Both the position numbers and the translations under genes were made by a program. Below, in pieces: positions 55,208-64,000 of a stretch of 64,000 nucleotides of DNA; within the stretch, counting starts at the first letter, position 1, and every line of letters begins with the position of its first letter. Location: assembly GCA_029255685.2 (NCBI GenBank), contig CM055312.2, positions 49,076,202 to 49,140,201 on the forward strand, read 5' to 3'. The stretch comes from Silene conica. Its lineage: Eukaryota > Streptophyta > Magnoliopsida > Caryophyllales > Caryophyllaceae. Under the pieces are notes generated by a model that worked only from the letters and a program-made list of their open reading frames with translations, was not told the origin of the DNA and searched no databases.

Positions 55208-56541
55208 TGATGCGTGCATTTTACATGCGTTTATTCTCATGTTTAGCACGCATTTCTATGCTTTTATTTGATCTCTTTATTATATTTCCTCCGGTATTTG
55301 CTACTTTCGGCATGTTTCGTGTCTATTACACATATGGAACCCATTTATGCATTTACAAGCCAAAATCGGTCGATAAAGGAGACGGAGCTCATATCCCATG
55401 CCCGAGTCATTGGAGAGGTGTATAGTCGTCACCAAAAAGGCCCTAGATGGGAAGGAACGAGACAAGAAGTGGATAGACAAGCTGTTCACATGGATAGACA
55501 GTTTACTTCTGTCGATAGACAAGTTACTTATGTCGATAGACATGCTATTCTTGTCGATCGACATTGGAGTTAGACACAGGAAGTTTGCATTTGGAAGTTG
55601 TGTGTTAGTTTAGTCGATCGACATACTTTTTGGTCGATCGACACATGCCAGACGGTTTACTTCTGGTGTTTTGTAGGCCTTTTAGTTACTTGTTTTTCTA
55701 CTTCTTTGGGACTAGTATTTAAGGCTTAGAATATTTTTCATTAGGTTATATTTTTATTCTGCTCTCGACTGCTAAAAACTCTATTACGTAAAACTCTCTA
55801 AATCTTTTTAGATCTAGAATTATTTCCTTCTCCATTCCTAAAACTTGGATTCATATTTGGTAATTTTAATTCTTCTTCCCTTAAATTTCATTATGCAATT
55901 GATTATTTTCTCATCTTCTTTGATTACTGTTATCAAGTTTTCCATGAGTAGCTAAATTCTTATTCTAGGATTTAGGGGATCCATGGGGGATTAAAGGTCT
56001 ATACTTAGGTTATTAGGTCAAATTAATTTTATTAGTCTAGGTTGTTAATTGCAACATATAAAATACAAGTAATTAGTTAAAGGCCATAATTAGTTACTTG
56101 AACCGGTAAATACCAACCTAAGATCAAAAGCCTGGAAAATATTAGACCCGTTGCAAACATTAGGGTGCCCTAGTAAGTTGCGAGAGCCCGCTAGAAGCAT
56201 CTTAGAGCGAATAGCGATCCGAGAGGACCTTTTCACTGCTCTTTAGACTGGCAATTGAGACCGACCTATGACCCTACCTTTGATTTGTAATGTCCCATGG
56301 TGAACCGACAATCCTAGTCTTCTCTCTTATTATTTTCACAACTTAATTTCTCTCCTTTAATCTCTTTTACTTTAATTGCTTAGTTATTACTTTCAAACAA
56401 ACAAAACCCTCGTTGCACTAGACAGACTTGAATTGGCATTTAGAATTTATTTTTGTCTCCCTGTGGATACGATCCCGACTTCCTTGCTGCATTAGTTAGG
56501 CCAGTTGGTTATTTTTGATAGGGTTGCGACAGCCGTATCAA
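55208..56541 (+). repeat. Element C 5' LTR (1334 bp)
   Basis: It has TGAT...ATCA ends and the primer site 5 bp beyond. Its sequence is largely unlike the other Athila-like LTRs here and it carries its own motif core (TCGATAGACA) instead of GGTCGGTCGACC. Confidence 0.87.
55470..55565. repeat. 21-bp-period motif block of element C LTR, five units
   Basis: Cores (TGGATAGACA, TCGATAGACA, TCGATCGACA) start at 55470, 55491, 55512, 55533 and 55554, every one 21 bp apart. Two more cores follow at 55614 and 55634, 20 bp apart. Confidence 0.92.
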
Positions 56542-56546
56542 ATTTT

Positions 56547-56564
56547 GGCGCCGTTGCCGGGGAG
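56547..56564 (+). other. Primer-binding site complementary to tRNA-Asp (element C)
   Basis: TGGCGCCGTTGCCGGGGA, identical to the site of the nested element. Confidence 0.92.
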
Positions 56565-56661
56565 ACGGTGATATTTTATTTGCTTTATTTTAGTTTGTCT
56601 TTTGTCTCAAAGGATTCAATTTCCTTGAGGCAGTTCTCATCCTTTGCTTTAGTTTCTGTTT

Positions 56662-58723
56662 ATGCCCAGGTCCAACAGGTCCGAGCTCATACCGTTTAAT
56701 CCCGAACCTGAGAATACTTTTCGTGCATTAAGGAGCCTCTGGAAGGAAATACGTCAAGCAGAGGATTTGCAGACTCTTGATTCCGTCTACGAAGAATTCT
56801 CTAATTCTTACGAAGAAGGATCTTCCGAGTTCTATACCTTTGGAGAAGAGACTTCGGAGTTCGTAGTTGATATTCCTATACCTGTTACGATGTCGAAACT
56901 GTGTACTCATTCCGAGCCCTCACCCGATTCCATTCCTATGGGATTTAAACTCCCTATTGTAACTAATGGAAACTTTGATATCCGCCCATCTTACATAAAT
57001 CTGGTGGAGCGAATTTAATTTCGGGGAGTGAGCGGCGAAGACCCCGGAAAACATATGGAGACATACACCGATTATTGCTCAACCATACCACTCACCGCTG
57101 GAGTTACGCAAGAACAAGTTAAGGAGGTTCTTTTTCCCTTCTCATTGTTAGACGGAGCTCGTGAGTGGTACCGTGACCTTGACAAGGAAGCTGCGGGAGT
57201 GACTGACTGGAATTCTCTCGCCCTAGCCTTCTACAAGAGGTACTACCCTCCACAAAGAACAAATGCCCTAAGGGGGCAAATCACCAGTTTTAAGCAGTTA
57301 CCTACTGAGACCCTTTACGAAGCATTTGTCCGCTTTAAGAACCTAATCCGATCTATTCCTCATCACGGGTTCGAGAAATGGTTTTTGTGTAACCAATTTT
57401 ACAATGGGTTGTACGATGACCATCGTGCTATTTTGGATGCTTCATCAAATGGGAGATTTCAAAATAATGTTGATGATGATAAGGGCTGGAATGTGATTGA
57501 AGAAATGGCGACTCATACTGCGGAGTATGGGAATCCTAGGGGCGGTGCTAGGCCGAGTGTTGGTGGAAGTGACAACAGTGCCCTTGTAGCCCAGTTACAA
57601 GCTATGAATGCTAGGTTTGACCGTTTGGAGATGGGTCAAGGCTCAAGAAACCAACAAACTGTGAATGCTTTGGTTCAACATGAAATTATCTGTGACCGAT
57701 GTGGAGTAGGGGGACATATCGCAGTTGATTGTATGTCCGAAAAAGAACAAGTCCTAGCCTTTCAGAGTTATAAGCAGAGTGGACCGTTCTCCAACACCTA
57801 CAATGAGCGAACAAGAGAGCATCCTAATTTCTCTTGGCGAAGTCAGAATGTTTTGAACCCTACACCACCTCCACAACAATCCACCTATGTACCACCTCAC
57901 CGTTCCAATCAACAACAAAATTTTCAAAAGCCACCATGTTTTCCCCCCACCTCAACAACCGGCATCGCAGAATACTGGTGAGATTGCAGAATGGAAGGGT
58001 ATGCTACAATCCCTTATGGGTCATGTGATGAAAAGTGATCAAGCTAAGGACGCGTCTATCTAGATGCTTGAGACTCAAATCGCCCAACTGGCTTCTAACC
58101 AATCAACAAGGCAACCTGGTTTACTTCATTCTCAACCTGATAAGCCACGTGATTCGGTCAACGCGATTCATCTACGAAGTGGGCTCTTTTATGATGGACC
58201 ACCTATGCCTAAGGAAATTGACGATTTCGTCATTGAAGAATTAGATGTCCACGCTAAGGATGAGGTAGACGACAAAGGGGAAGCCAGTTCGACTATTGGT
58301 GAACGGTCGACAGACAAATTAAAACGAGCGACAGTTCAAAGTGGTCGATCGACAGACAAATCATGTCTATCGATAGACAAATCATGTCTATCGACAGGTA
58401 ATGGTGATGGATCGACAAGGGTCTTTCGTGAGTCCACCGACGTTGCTGATAAGTCGAGTGTGCCTATTGACAAGTTAACTGGTGATGTCGTTAAATCAAC
58501 AAATACAAATAAAGGGGTGGAGGAAGCTATTGTGCCACCAGTTATAAAAAAGATTCCATTTCCGGGACGGGTGAAAAACACGAAGATGGAGCAGCAATTC
58601 GGGAAGTTTATGGAGGTCGTCAAAAATCTCCAGGTAACTGTACAATTCACAGAGCTTATAACCCAGGTACCCTCTTATGCCAAGTTTATGAAAGACATAT
58701 TAACGCGTAAGAGAAGTTTTTAA
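56662..58723 (+). pseudogene. gag: Element C Athila-like gag, broken
   Basis: It starts at ATG 56662. In-frame TAA at 57016 interrupts the gag core early; the frame resumes (GVTQEQVKEVLFPFSLLDGA, later LIRSIPHHGFEKWFLCNQFY) with a CCHC knuckle (CDRCGVGGHIAVDC). A one-base shift in the Pro-rich part near 57940 ends that frame at 57981; the next frame has TAG near 58061 and then continues to 58723. The spacer holds seven-residue repeats (STDKSCL, SIDKSCL) encoded by the motif block. The end (KNLQVTVQFTELITQVPSYA) is the conserved gag-protease linker. Confidence 0.87.
58307..58400. repeat. 21-bp-period motif block inside element C gag
   Basis: TCGACAGAC at 58307, a weak copy at 58328, then 58349, 58370 (TCGATAGACA) and 58391, all in 21-bp register. 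It encodes a heptad series in which Ser-Thr or Ser-Ile recurs every seven residues. The core matches this element's own LTR and not the GGTCGGTCGACC form. Confidence 0.88.
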
Positions 58724-59086
58724 TGAACAAGAGACCATCGCTTTTACTGGGGAGTGCAGTGCACTCCTACAGAGCCCATCTCCCCTGAAATTAAAGGACC
58801 CGGGTAGTTTATCAATTCCTGTTACCATAGGTACTCTTGTGATAGACAAAGCTCCTTAAGACCTTTCCTACACACTGCAGGTGCAATCATTGATGTCAAG
58901 CAGGGACGCTTGACCCTTGAGGTAGGGGATGATAAAGTGACCTTTAACGTAGCCAACACATTAGCTAAGCCTATGATAGAGGACACTTGCTATGCTATAG
59001 ACATTGTAGATGAGTCTATGTTTGATTACTGGACGGGCTCCTTACTAGGGGATCCGTTAGATGCTTTGATAGTTCTTGATGATTTT
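58724..59086 (+). pseudogene. Element C protease remnant with internal deletion
   Basis: The reading continues as ECSALLQSPSPLKLKDPGSL up to GTLVIDKA, then jumps to PFLHTAGAIIDVKQGRLTLE. The active-site part (the DLGAS region seen at 31.2 kb) is missing, so protease is inactive. After that it runs to VLDDF at the solo LTR edge. Confidence 0.8.
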
Positions 59087-59357
59087 TGATGCGTGTCTAT
59101 TTTATGATGTTTTACATCTATTTTTACACGTATTTGGTCGCTCAATTACTATGTTTTAGCCTTTATTTCCCATCAATTGTCTACTTTCGTATTTTTATGC
59201 TCTTTTGCAGATTTATGCAGAAAAGGGGCGAGTTTACACCAAACTTATGCCTTCGGGATCTTTCATAACCAAGGAACAAAGGAAAGTCAAATGGAAACAT
59301 TGACCATGTGCCAAGAAGTCAAACCGAGATAAATCAAAGCAATCCTACAGGAAAACA

Positions 59358-59469
59358 GGTCGACCGACCTACTATTTGGGTCGGCCGACCAGGCCCCTGT
59401 TATGGAAAGTCCAGAATTCGCTGAAGCCCGTAAACAGGTCGACCGACCTACAAAGGAGGTCGACTGACC
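59358..59469. repeat. Two 21-bp-period motif pairs in solo LTR
   Basis: Cores at 59358 and 59379, and at 59437 and 59458. Both pairs are exactly 21 bp apart. Confidence 0.9.
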
Positions 59470-59995
59470 TCAGCGCAGACTCAGAATATTTCCGAAAGCC
59501 CATACAAGTGTTTAGGTCTTAAGGAAACTCTTTAATTCCGCCTATATAAGCTAATCTTATGTTTAGGGTTAATCATTCAGTTTTGTTCAGTTTTTAATCT
59601 AGTTTCCATCAAGTTATAATCTTCCTTTCTATTTAAGTTTCTTTAGAGTTTTAGAATACAATAATTACTCAAACACTTTTAGTTTTATTCATCAATCTTT
59701 CAAGCATTCATCAATAAAGTTTGTTCCTTTCTACCTTAATCCTTATTTCCGGTAATTCTCCTCTTAATTTCAGTTCTACTATTATTAGTTGAGAATTATT
59801 GCATTCGGTTTAAGATAGAATCCCAAACCTTATTAGTGATTGCATGTTTAGATTGATATTCATTATGATTTCCATGTTTATTCCTGTTTTTGTTATTGTT
59901 TTAGTAATCATGAGTAGCTAAATTCATATGTTAGGATGTAGGGGGTAGATATGCATAGGTAGTATAGATTCCGAGACCGACTGTAGCAGCGCCTT

Positions 59996-60069
59996 GGTCG
60001 GCCGACCTGCCTAACGGGTTGGTCGACTGAGGTTGTTGTTGGCCGACTGGGCTAGCTGGTCGGTCGACC
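59996..60069. repeat. 21-bp-period motif block, four units, in solo LTR
   Basis: Cores at 59996, 60017, about 60038 (one base short) and 60058. The sequence has drifted but the register holds to within one base. Confidence 0.87.
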
Positions 60070-60459
60070 CACTCGCGTATGTATTCTATTTCGTCTTACT
60101 TCGTCGACTATAGTATCCTATAATGAGACCCAAGGGAGACTTGTAGGATGTTACACCCCTTACGCGACTGCAATACATGTTGACCTTAGGATTTATATTA
60201 TCTTAGCTATTTATTACCCAACCATCCTTGCATCTCTTTTATTATATTTTTATCCTCATCTTTATTTACTTGTTTTATTTTTATCTTTATTCTAGACTTA
60301 GTAACAACCAATTCAAACCCCCAAATTGTTACCTTAAACATTGACATCAAACAATAAACATTCCCCACCTCTCTGTGGTTCGACCTTGACTTTCACTATC
60401 TATAGTTAAAGTTTAGGAATTATAAATTTTTTCTTTGGTACCCTCAACGACGGGCATCA

Positions 60460-62602
60460 GTTTTGCAGAGAGTATACAGGTTGATTACAATACAATGAAT
60501 GCTGCTTTGAAAGGTAAGGAGTTCACTATTGAGGAGGGTGAGACGGTAAATGCGGTTATGTAAACCTCTTATACTGCTGAAGTAATAAAACTCGAGCTCA
60601 AACCCCTTCCCTCCCACCTTAAATATGTTTTCTTGATGAGTATGAGAACTATCCAGTGATTGTCAGTGCAAAGCTTGGTGATCACCAACTTCCTGCATTG
60701 TTGGTGGTCCTAAAGAAAAATAGAAAGGCAATGGGTTACAGTTTAGATGACCTAAAAGGCATCAGTCCTGATGTCTGTATGCATCGGATTGAGCTTAAGG
60801 AGGATCATAAGCCATGCAGACAGGGTCAGCGTAAGTTGAACCAAAATAGGCAAGATGTTGTCAGAAATGAGGTAATGAAACTTTTGGATGCTGGTATTAT
60901 TGATTCTGTAGGTCACTCTAAATGGGTGAGCCCAGTTCAGGTAGTCCCGAAGAAAGGAGGGACTGCAGTGATAAAAAATAATAAAGATGAATTAATACCA
61001 ACCCGTGTTGTAACTGGGTGGCGGATGTGCATAGACTATAGACAGTTGAATGCCGCCACTAAAAAGGATCATTTCCCCCTTCCTTTTATTGATCAGATGA
61101 TAGAGAGATTGGCTTCCCATTCCTTTTTCTGTTATTTGGATAAGTACTCAGGGTTCTTTCAGATCCCTATCCACCCAGATGACCAGGAAAAGACGACCTT
61201 TACGTGTCCACATGGTGTTTTTGCTTATCGCAGGATGTCATTCGGTCTATGTAATGCCCCTGCTACCTTCCAAAGGTGCATGATGGGGATCTTTTCTGAG
61301 TATATAGAGTCGATAATGGAAGTCTTTATGGACGATTTCAGCGTCTATGGTTCTGATTTTGATGACTGTTTGACTAACCTTGATAATGTGTTGCAGAGAT
61401 GTATCGAGGTTCACTTAGTTTTAAACTGGGAGAAGTGTCATTTCATGGACAACGAGGGAGTTGTCCTTGGACAGTTAGTTTCTGATAAGGGTATTCAGGT
61501 GGATCGTGCTAAAGTGCAAGTGGTAGAGCAATTTCCTTCTCCTGTGAATGTTAAGGGAGTAAGAAACTTTCTTGGTCATGCTGGCTTCTATCGCCGGTTC
61601 ATCAAGGACTTCTCTAAAATTGCCAAACCACTTACACAGTTGTTGCAAAAGGATGTCCCATTTAACTTTACTGATGAATGTTTATCTGCTTTTAACAGGT
61701 TGAAGCAGGCCCTAATTTCAGCACCGATTATCCAGGCCCCATATTGGAATTTACCGTTCGAGATTATGTGTGACGCCAATGATTATGCAGTCGGTGCGGT
61801 GTTAGGACAGAGAAGGGATAAAGCTTTGAGTGCAATCTACTATGCGAGCCGAACTCTGGATGAGGCTCAAGGAAAGTACACTACTACGGAGAAAGAATTG
61901 TTAGCTGTGGTGTATGCGCTGGAGAAATTTCGTTCTTATTTATTAGGGTCAGAAGTTTTCATTTTTACTGACCATGCAGCGCTTAAGCATCTCTTGACAA
62001 AGAAAGAGGCTAAGCTAAGGTTGCTGAGATGGATTCTCTTGCTTCAGGAGTTTGATTTGAAGATTAAAGACAAGAAAGGCTCCAAGAACTTGGTTGCCGA
62101 TCACTTGTCTCGTTTTCCACCACAAGATAAGGGAAATATTCTTCCTATTAACGATTCTTTTTCTGATGATGTTTTGATTGCTATTAATACTTCTGAGAAT
62201 CCTTGGTATGGTGATTTTGCGAATTATATTGCAGCTGATATTATGCCATCTGACTTGTCCTATCAGCAAAAGAAGCGATTTCTTTATGATGTTAAACACT
62301 ATTTCTGGGACGATCCTTACTTGTTTAATGAGTGTGAAGATGGCCTATATCGACGGTGTATACCCCAATGGGAGACTAAAGCTATTCTTGAAGCTTGCCA
62401 TTCGTCCTCATATGGTGGTCACCACGGTCCTTCAAGGACCGTGGCTAAGGTACTTCAATCTGGTTTCTATTGGCCGTCTATGTTTAATGATGCTAGATTA
62501 TTTGTTGCTGGTTGTGATGCTTGCCAGCGAACGGGAAATATCTCAAAGAGGCATGAGACGCCTCAGAATGGCATTTTAGAGGTCGGAATTTTCGATGTAT
62601 GA
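60460..62602 (+). pseudogene. pol: Element C reverse transcriptase, RNase H and integrase zinc finger
   Basis: After the solo LTR the pol frame resumes; a stop near 60560 and a shift near 60635 precede a long open frame (60656-62602, nominal start not a real one). RT has [18 protein letters not shown] and the FMDD catalytic motif (Asp pair 61331-61336). RNase H shows FEIMCDAND and the TEKELLAVV segment. The integrase zinc finger has [11 protein letters not shown] and [11 protein letters not shown] at 62600 replaces the Trp usual in DVWGID. Note that this RT has the normal FGL, unlike the array. Confidence 0.9.
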
Positions 62603-63496
62603 GGAATCGATTATCAAGGGCCATTCCCGTCTAGCAAGGGCAACAGGTACATATTAGTCGCTGTGGACTATTAGTCCAAATGGGTAGAGGTTGTGGCTAC
62701 TCCCAATTATGATGCCAAGGCCGTTGTCCAGCTGTTCAAGATCATCTTTCCTCGCTTTGGTGTCCCTCGGGTCATCATCAGTGATAGAGGTATGCATTTC
62801 AGAGAAAAACAACTTTCTGCTTTGTTTTCTAAATTTGGTATTTCGCATCGTCGTGGTTTGGGGTATCATCCTCAAACAAGTGGACAGGTGGAGGTCTCCA
62901 ACAGGGAGATTAAAGAGATGTTGGCAAAAGTTGTTTCCAAGTCCCGGAAGGATTGGAGTATGAAGCTGGATGACACGCTGTGGGCCTATAGGACAGCTTT
63001 CAAAACACCGATTGGGGCATCCCCTTATTGGTTGGTCTATGGGAAGTCTTGTCATCGACCTGTGGAACTAGAGCATAGAGCTTGGTGGGCTATTCGAGAG
63101 CTAAATTTTGATCCAAAGTTATGCGGAGAGAAGCGCTTATTGCAGTTGGATGAACTTGAAGAGTTTCGTCTGGATGCATATGACAGTGCTAAGATCTATA
63201 AAGAAAAGACTAAGAGATGGCATTACAAGCGCATCATACCGCGAGAATTCCAAGTCGGGGAGAAGGTGTTGTTATTCAATGCCCAGCTCCGTCCATTTCC
63301 GGGTAAGCTGAAGTCCCGATGGTCCGGTCCTTATAAGGTAACTTCAGTTTCTAAATTTGGCTCGGTCGAACTAGAGAATTATGAGGGAGAACGGTTTAAA
63401 GCTAATGGTCACCAAGTTAAGCATTTTTATGATGCAATGAATACTGCTGGAGTGGTCGAGGTGTTGCACCTCGAACCTATTATCATATCTGCTTAA
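62603..63496 (+). pseudogene. pol: Element C integrase core and C-terminus
   Basis: Same frame as the preceding part: GIDYQGPFP (first Asp), TAG at 62672, then IISDRG (second Asp) and [10 protein letters not shown] (Glu). The frame runs open from about 62675 to 63496 and covers the C-terminal domain ([15 protein letters not shown]). Only the stops at 62600 and 62672 separate it from RT. Confidence 0.88.
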
Positions 63497-64000
63497 ATGA
63501 GGTAACAAAGGTCGTGCGGGACCTTAAAAACCAGAGCTGATCGGGAGGCAACCCGGATTTATAATGCTTTGTTTTTTCTTTACTTGCTCATCTTAGTTTA
63601 GTTTAGTTGTTTTGCTGTTTCCTTGCGTGCTTTCTTCTTTTAGATAGCATCCCATTTGCATTCAGATGAAACCAATTAGAAATAATTAGTTTCATCTCAC
63701 TAGTTTTTGAATTGAATCTTAGTAATTAGTTTGCATTTAGGAAGGCTTATGTCCACGTTGCATTATCTTAGTGAGAGTGAGAACGAGGGACTTATTACTT
63801 TTGCAAGTCTCGTGCAGGTAATGTCATGCTACGCTCGGAATGAGGGAAATTTTGATGCGACTGGGTGGGTCGACATAGGGGTTAGGCACAGGGAGTTTTG
63901 ACTGTGCGTGTCTATTGGAAATTGTTGATCGACATAGGCGTTAGACACAGGAAGGTCTCGAAATTGGAAATTATAAAGTTGTCTATCTGATAACTTAGAC
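63497..64000 (+). other. Element C region after pol, to window end
   Basis: No coding sequence is visible. A short hairpin CGGGAGGCAACCCG lies at 63541-63554, a feature I associate with the region after integrase in Athila elements. Near 63880 and 63928 are GTCGACATAGG and ATCGACATAGG followed by GTTAGRCACAGG, also found at 55555-55580 in the 5' LTR, so LTR-like sequence is starting or has been duplicated here. Confidence 0.6.

Larger units (their letters stand above)
59087..60459 (+). repeat. Athila-like solo LTR inserted in element C (1373 bp)
   Basis: It begins TGATGCGTGTC and ends GACGGGCATCA, matching the nested element's LTR in the opposite orientation, with about 200 bp missing near 60155. 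Flanks are ATTTT and GTTTT, a 5-bp duplication with one mismatch. It splits the protease-RT junction. Confidence 0.87.
55208..64000 (+). mobile_element. Athila-like element C, runs past the window end
   Basis: 5' LTR, tRNA-Asp primer site, gag, protease remnant, RT, RNase H and integrase are on the + strand in gypsy order. It inserted into the LTR of remnant B. Gag has stops and a frameshift, protease is largely deleted, and pol has stops, so it is not autonomous. A solo LTR of the nested-element family sits at 59087-60459. No complete 3' LTR or envelope-like frame is seen before the window ends. Confidence 0.88.

Overview
The window is a block of plant genome made almost entirely of nested LTR retrotransposons. 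I see no host protein gene, tRNA or rRNA. The host is a flowering plant: the primer-binding sites match plant initiator tRNA-Met and tRNA-Asp, and the coding remnants belong to Ty3/gypsy chromovirus-like, Athila-like and Ty1/copia lineages. I cannot name the species.

Layout. (1) 1-25646: a head-to-tail array of five near-identical gypsy elements on the + strand, period about 5.27 kb. Consecutive units share one 829-bp LTR. The left end is cut by the window and the right end stops inside an LTR. (2) 25647-40906: a minus-strand Tekay/Del-like element with very long LTRs (2.9 kb) that keeps only gag. An intact minus-strand Athila-like element (26885-34987, target duplication AAGTT) that keeps only gag and protease sits inside it. 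(3) 40907 to about 47020: a decayed copia element with a fourfold 302-bp duplication inside its integrase. (4) About 47025-55207: a + strand Athila-like remnant (call it B) broken by a Tekay-like solo LTR (duplication AGTAC, itself probably carrying another solo LTR) and by a minus-strand Athila-like solo LTR (duplication CCCCT). (5) 55208-64000: a second Athila-like element (C) on the + strand with 5' LTR, tRNA-Asp primer site, broken gag and nearly complete RT-RNaseH-integrase, interrupted by a further solo LTR at 59087-60459.

Two things stand out. First, the array looks amplified at the DNA level: units share LTRs, all carry the same unusual residue in a conserved RT motif, and their variants pass a four-gamete test for recombination between units. 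Second, the Athila-like elements carry blocks of a CpG-rich, palindrome-containing 12-bp core (GGTCGGTCGACC and variants) repeated almost exactly every 21 bp with variable 9-bp spacers. The blocks lie in LTRs, untranslated internal DNA and the gag coding region. Element C has a different core (TCGATAGACA) at the same 21-bp period, again in both LTR and gag. This LTR-plus-gag motif system is the best candidate here for something undescribed.

All alignments and counts were made by eye; clade names are from remembered family features and not from a search.
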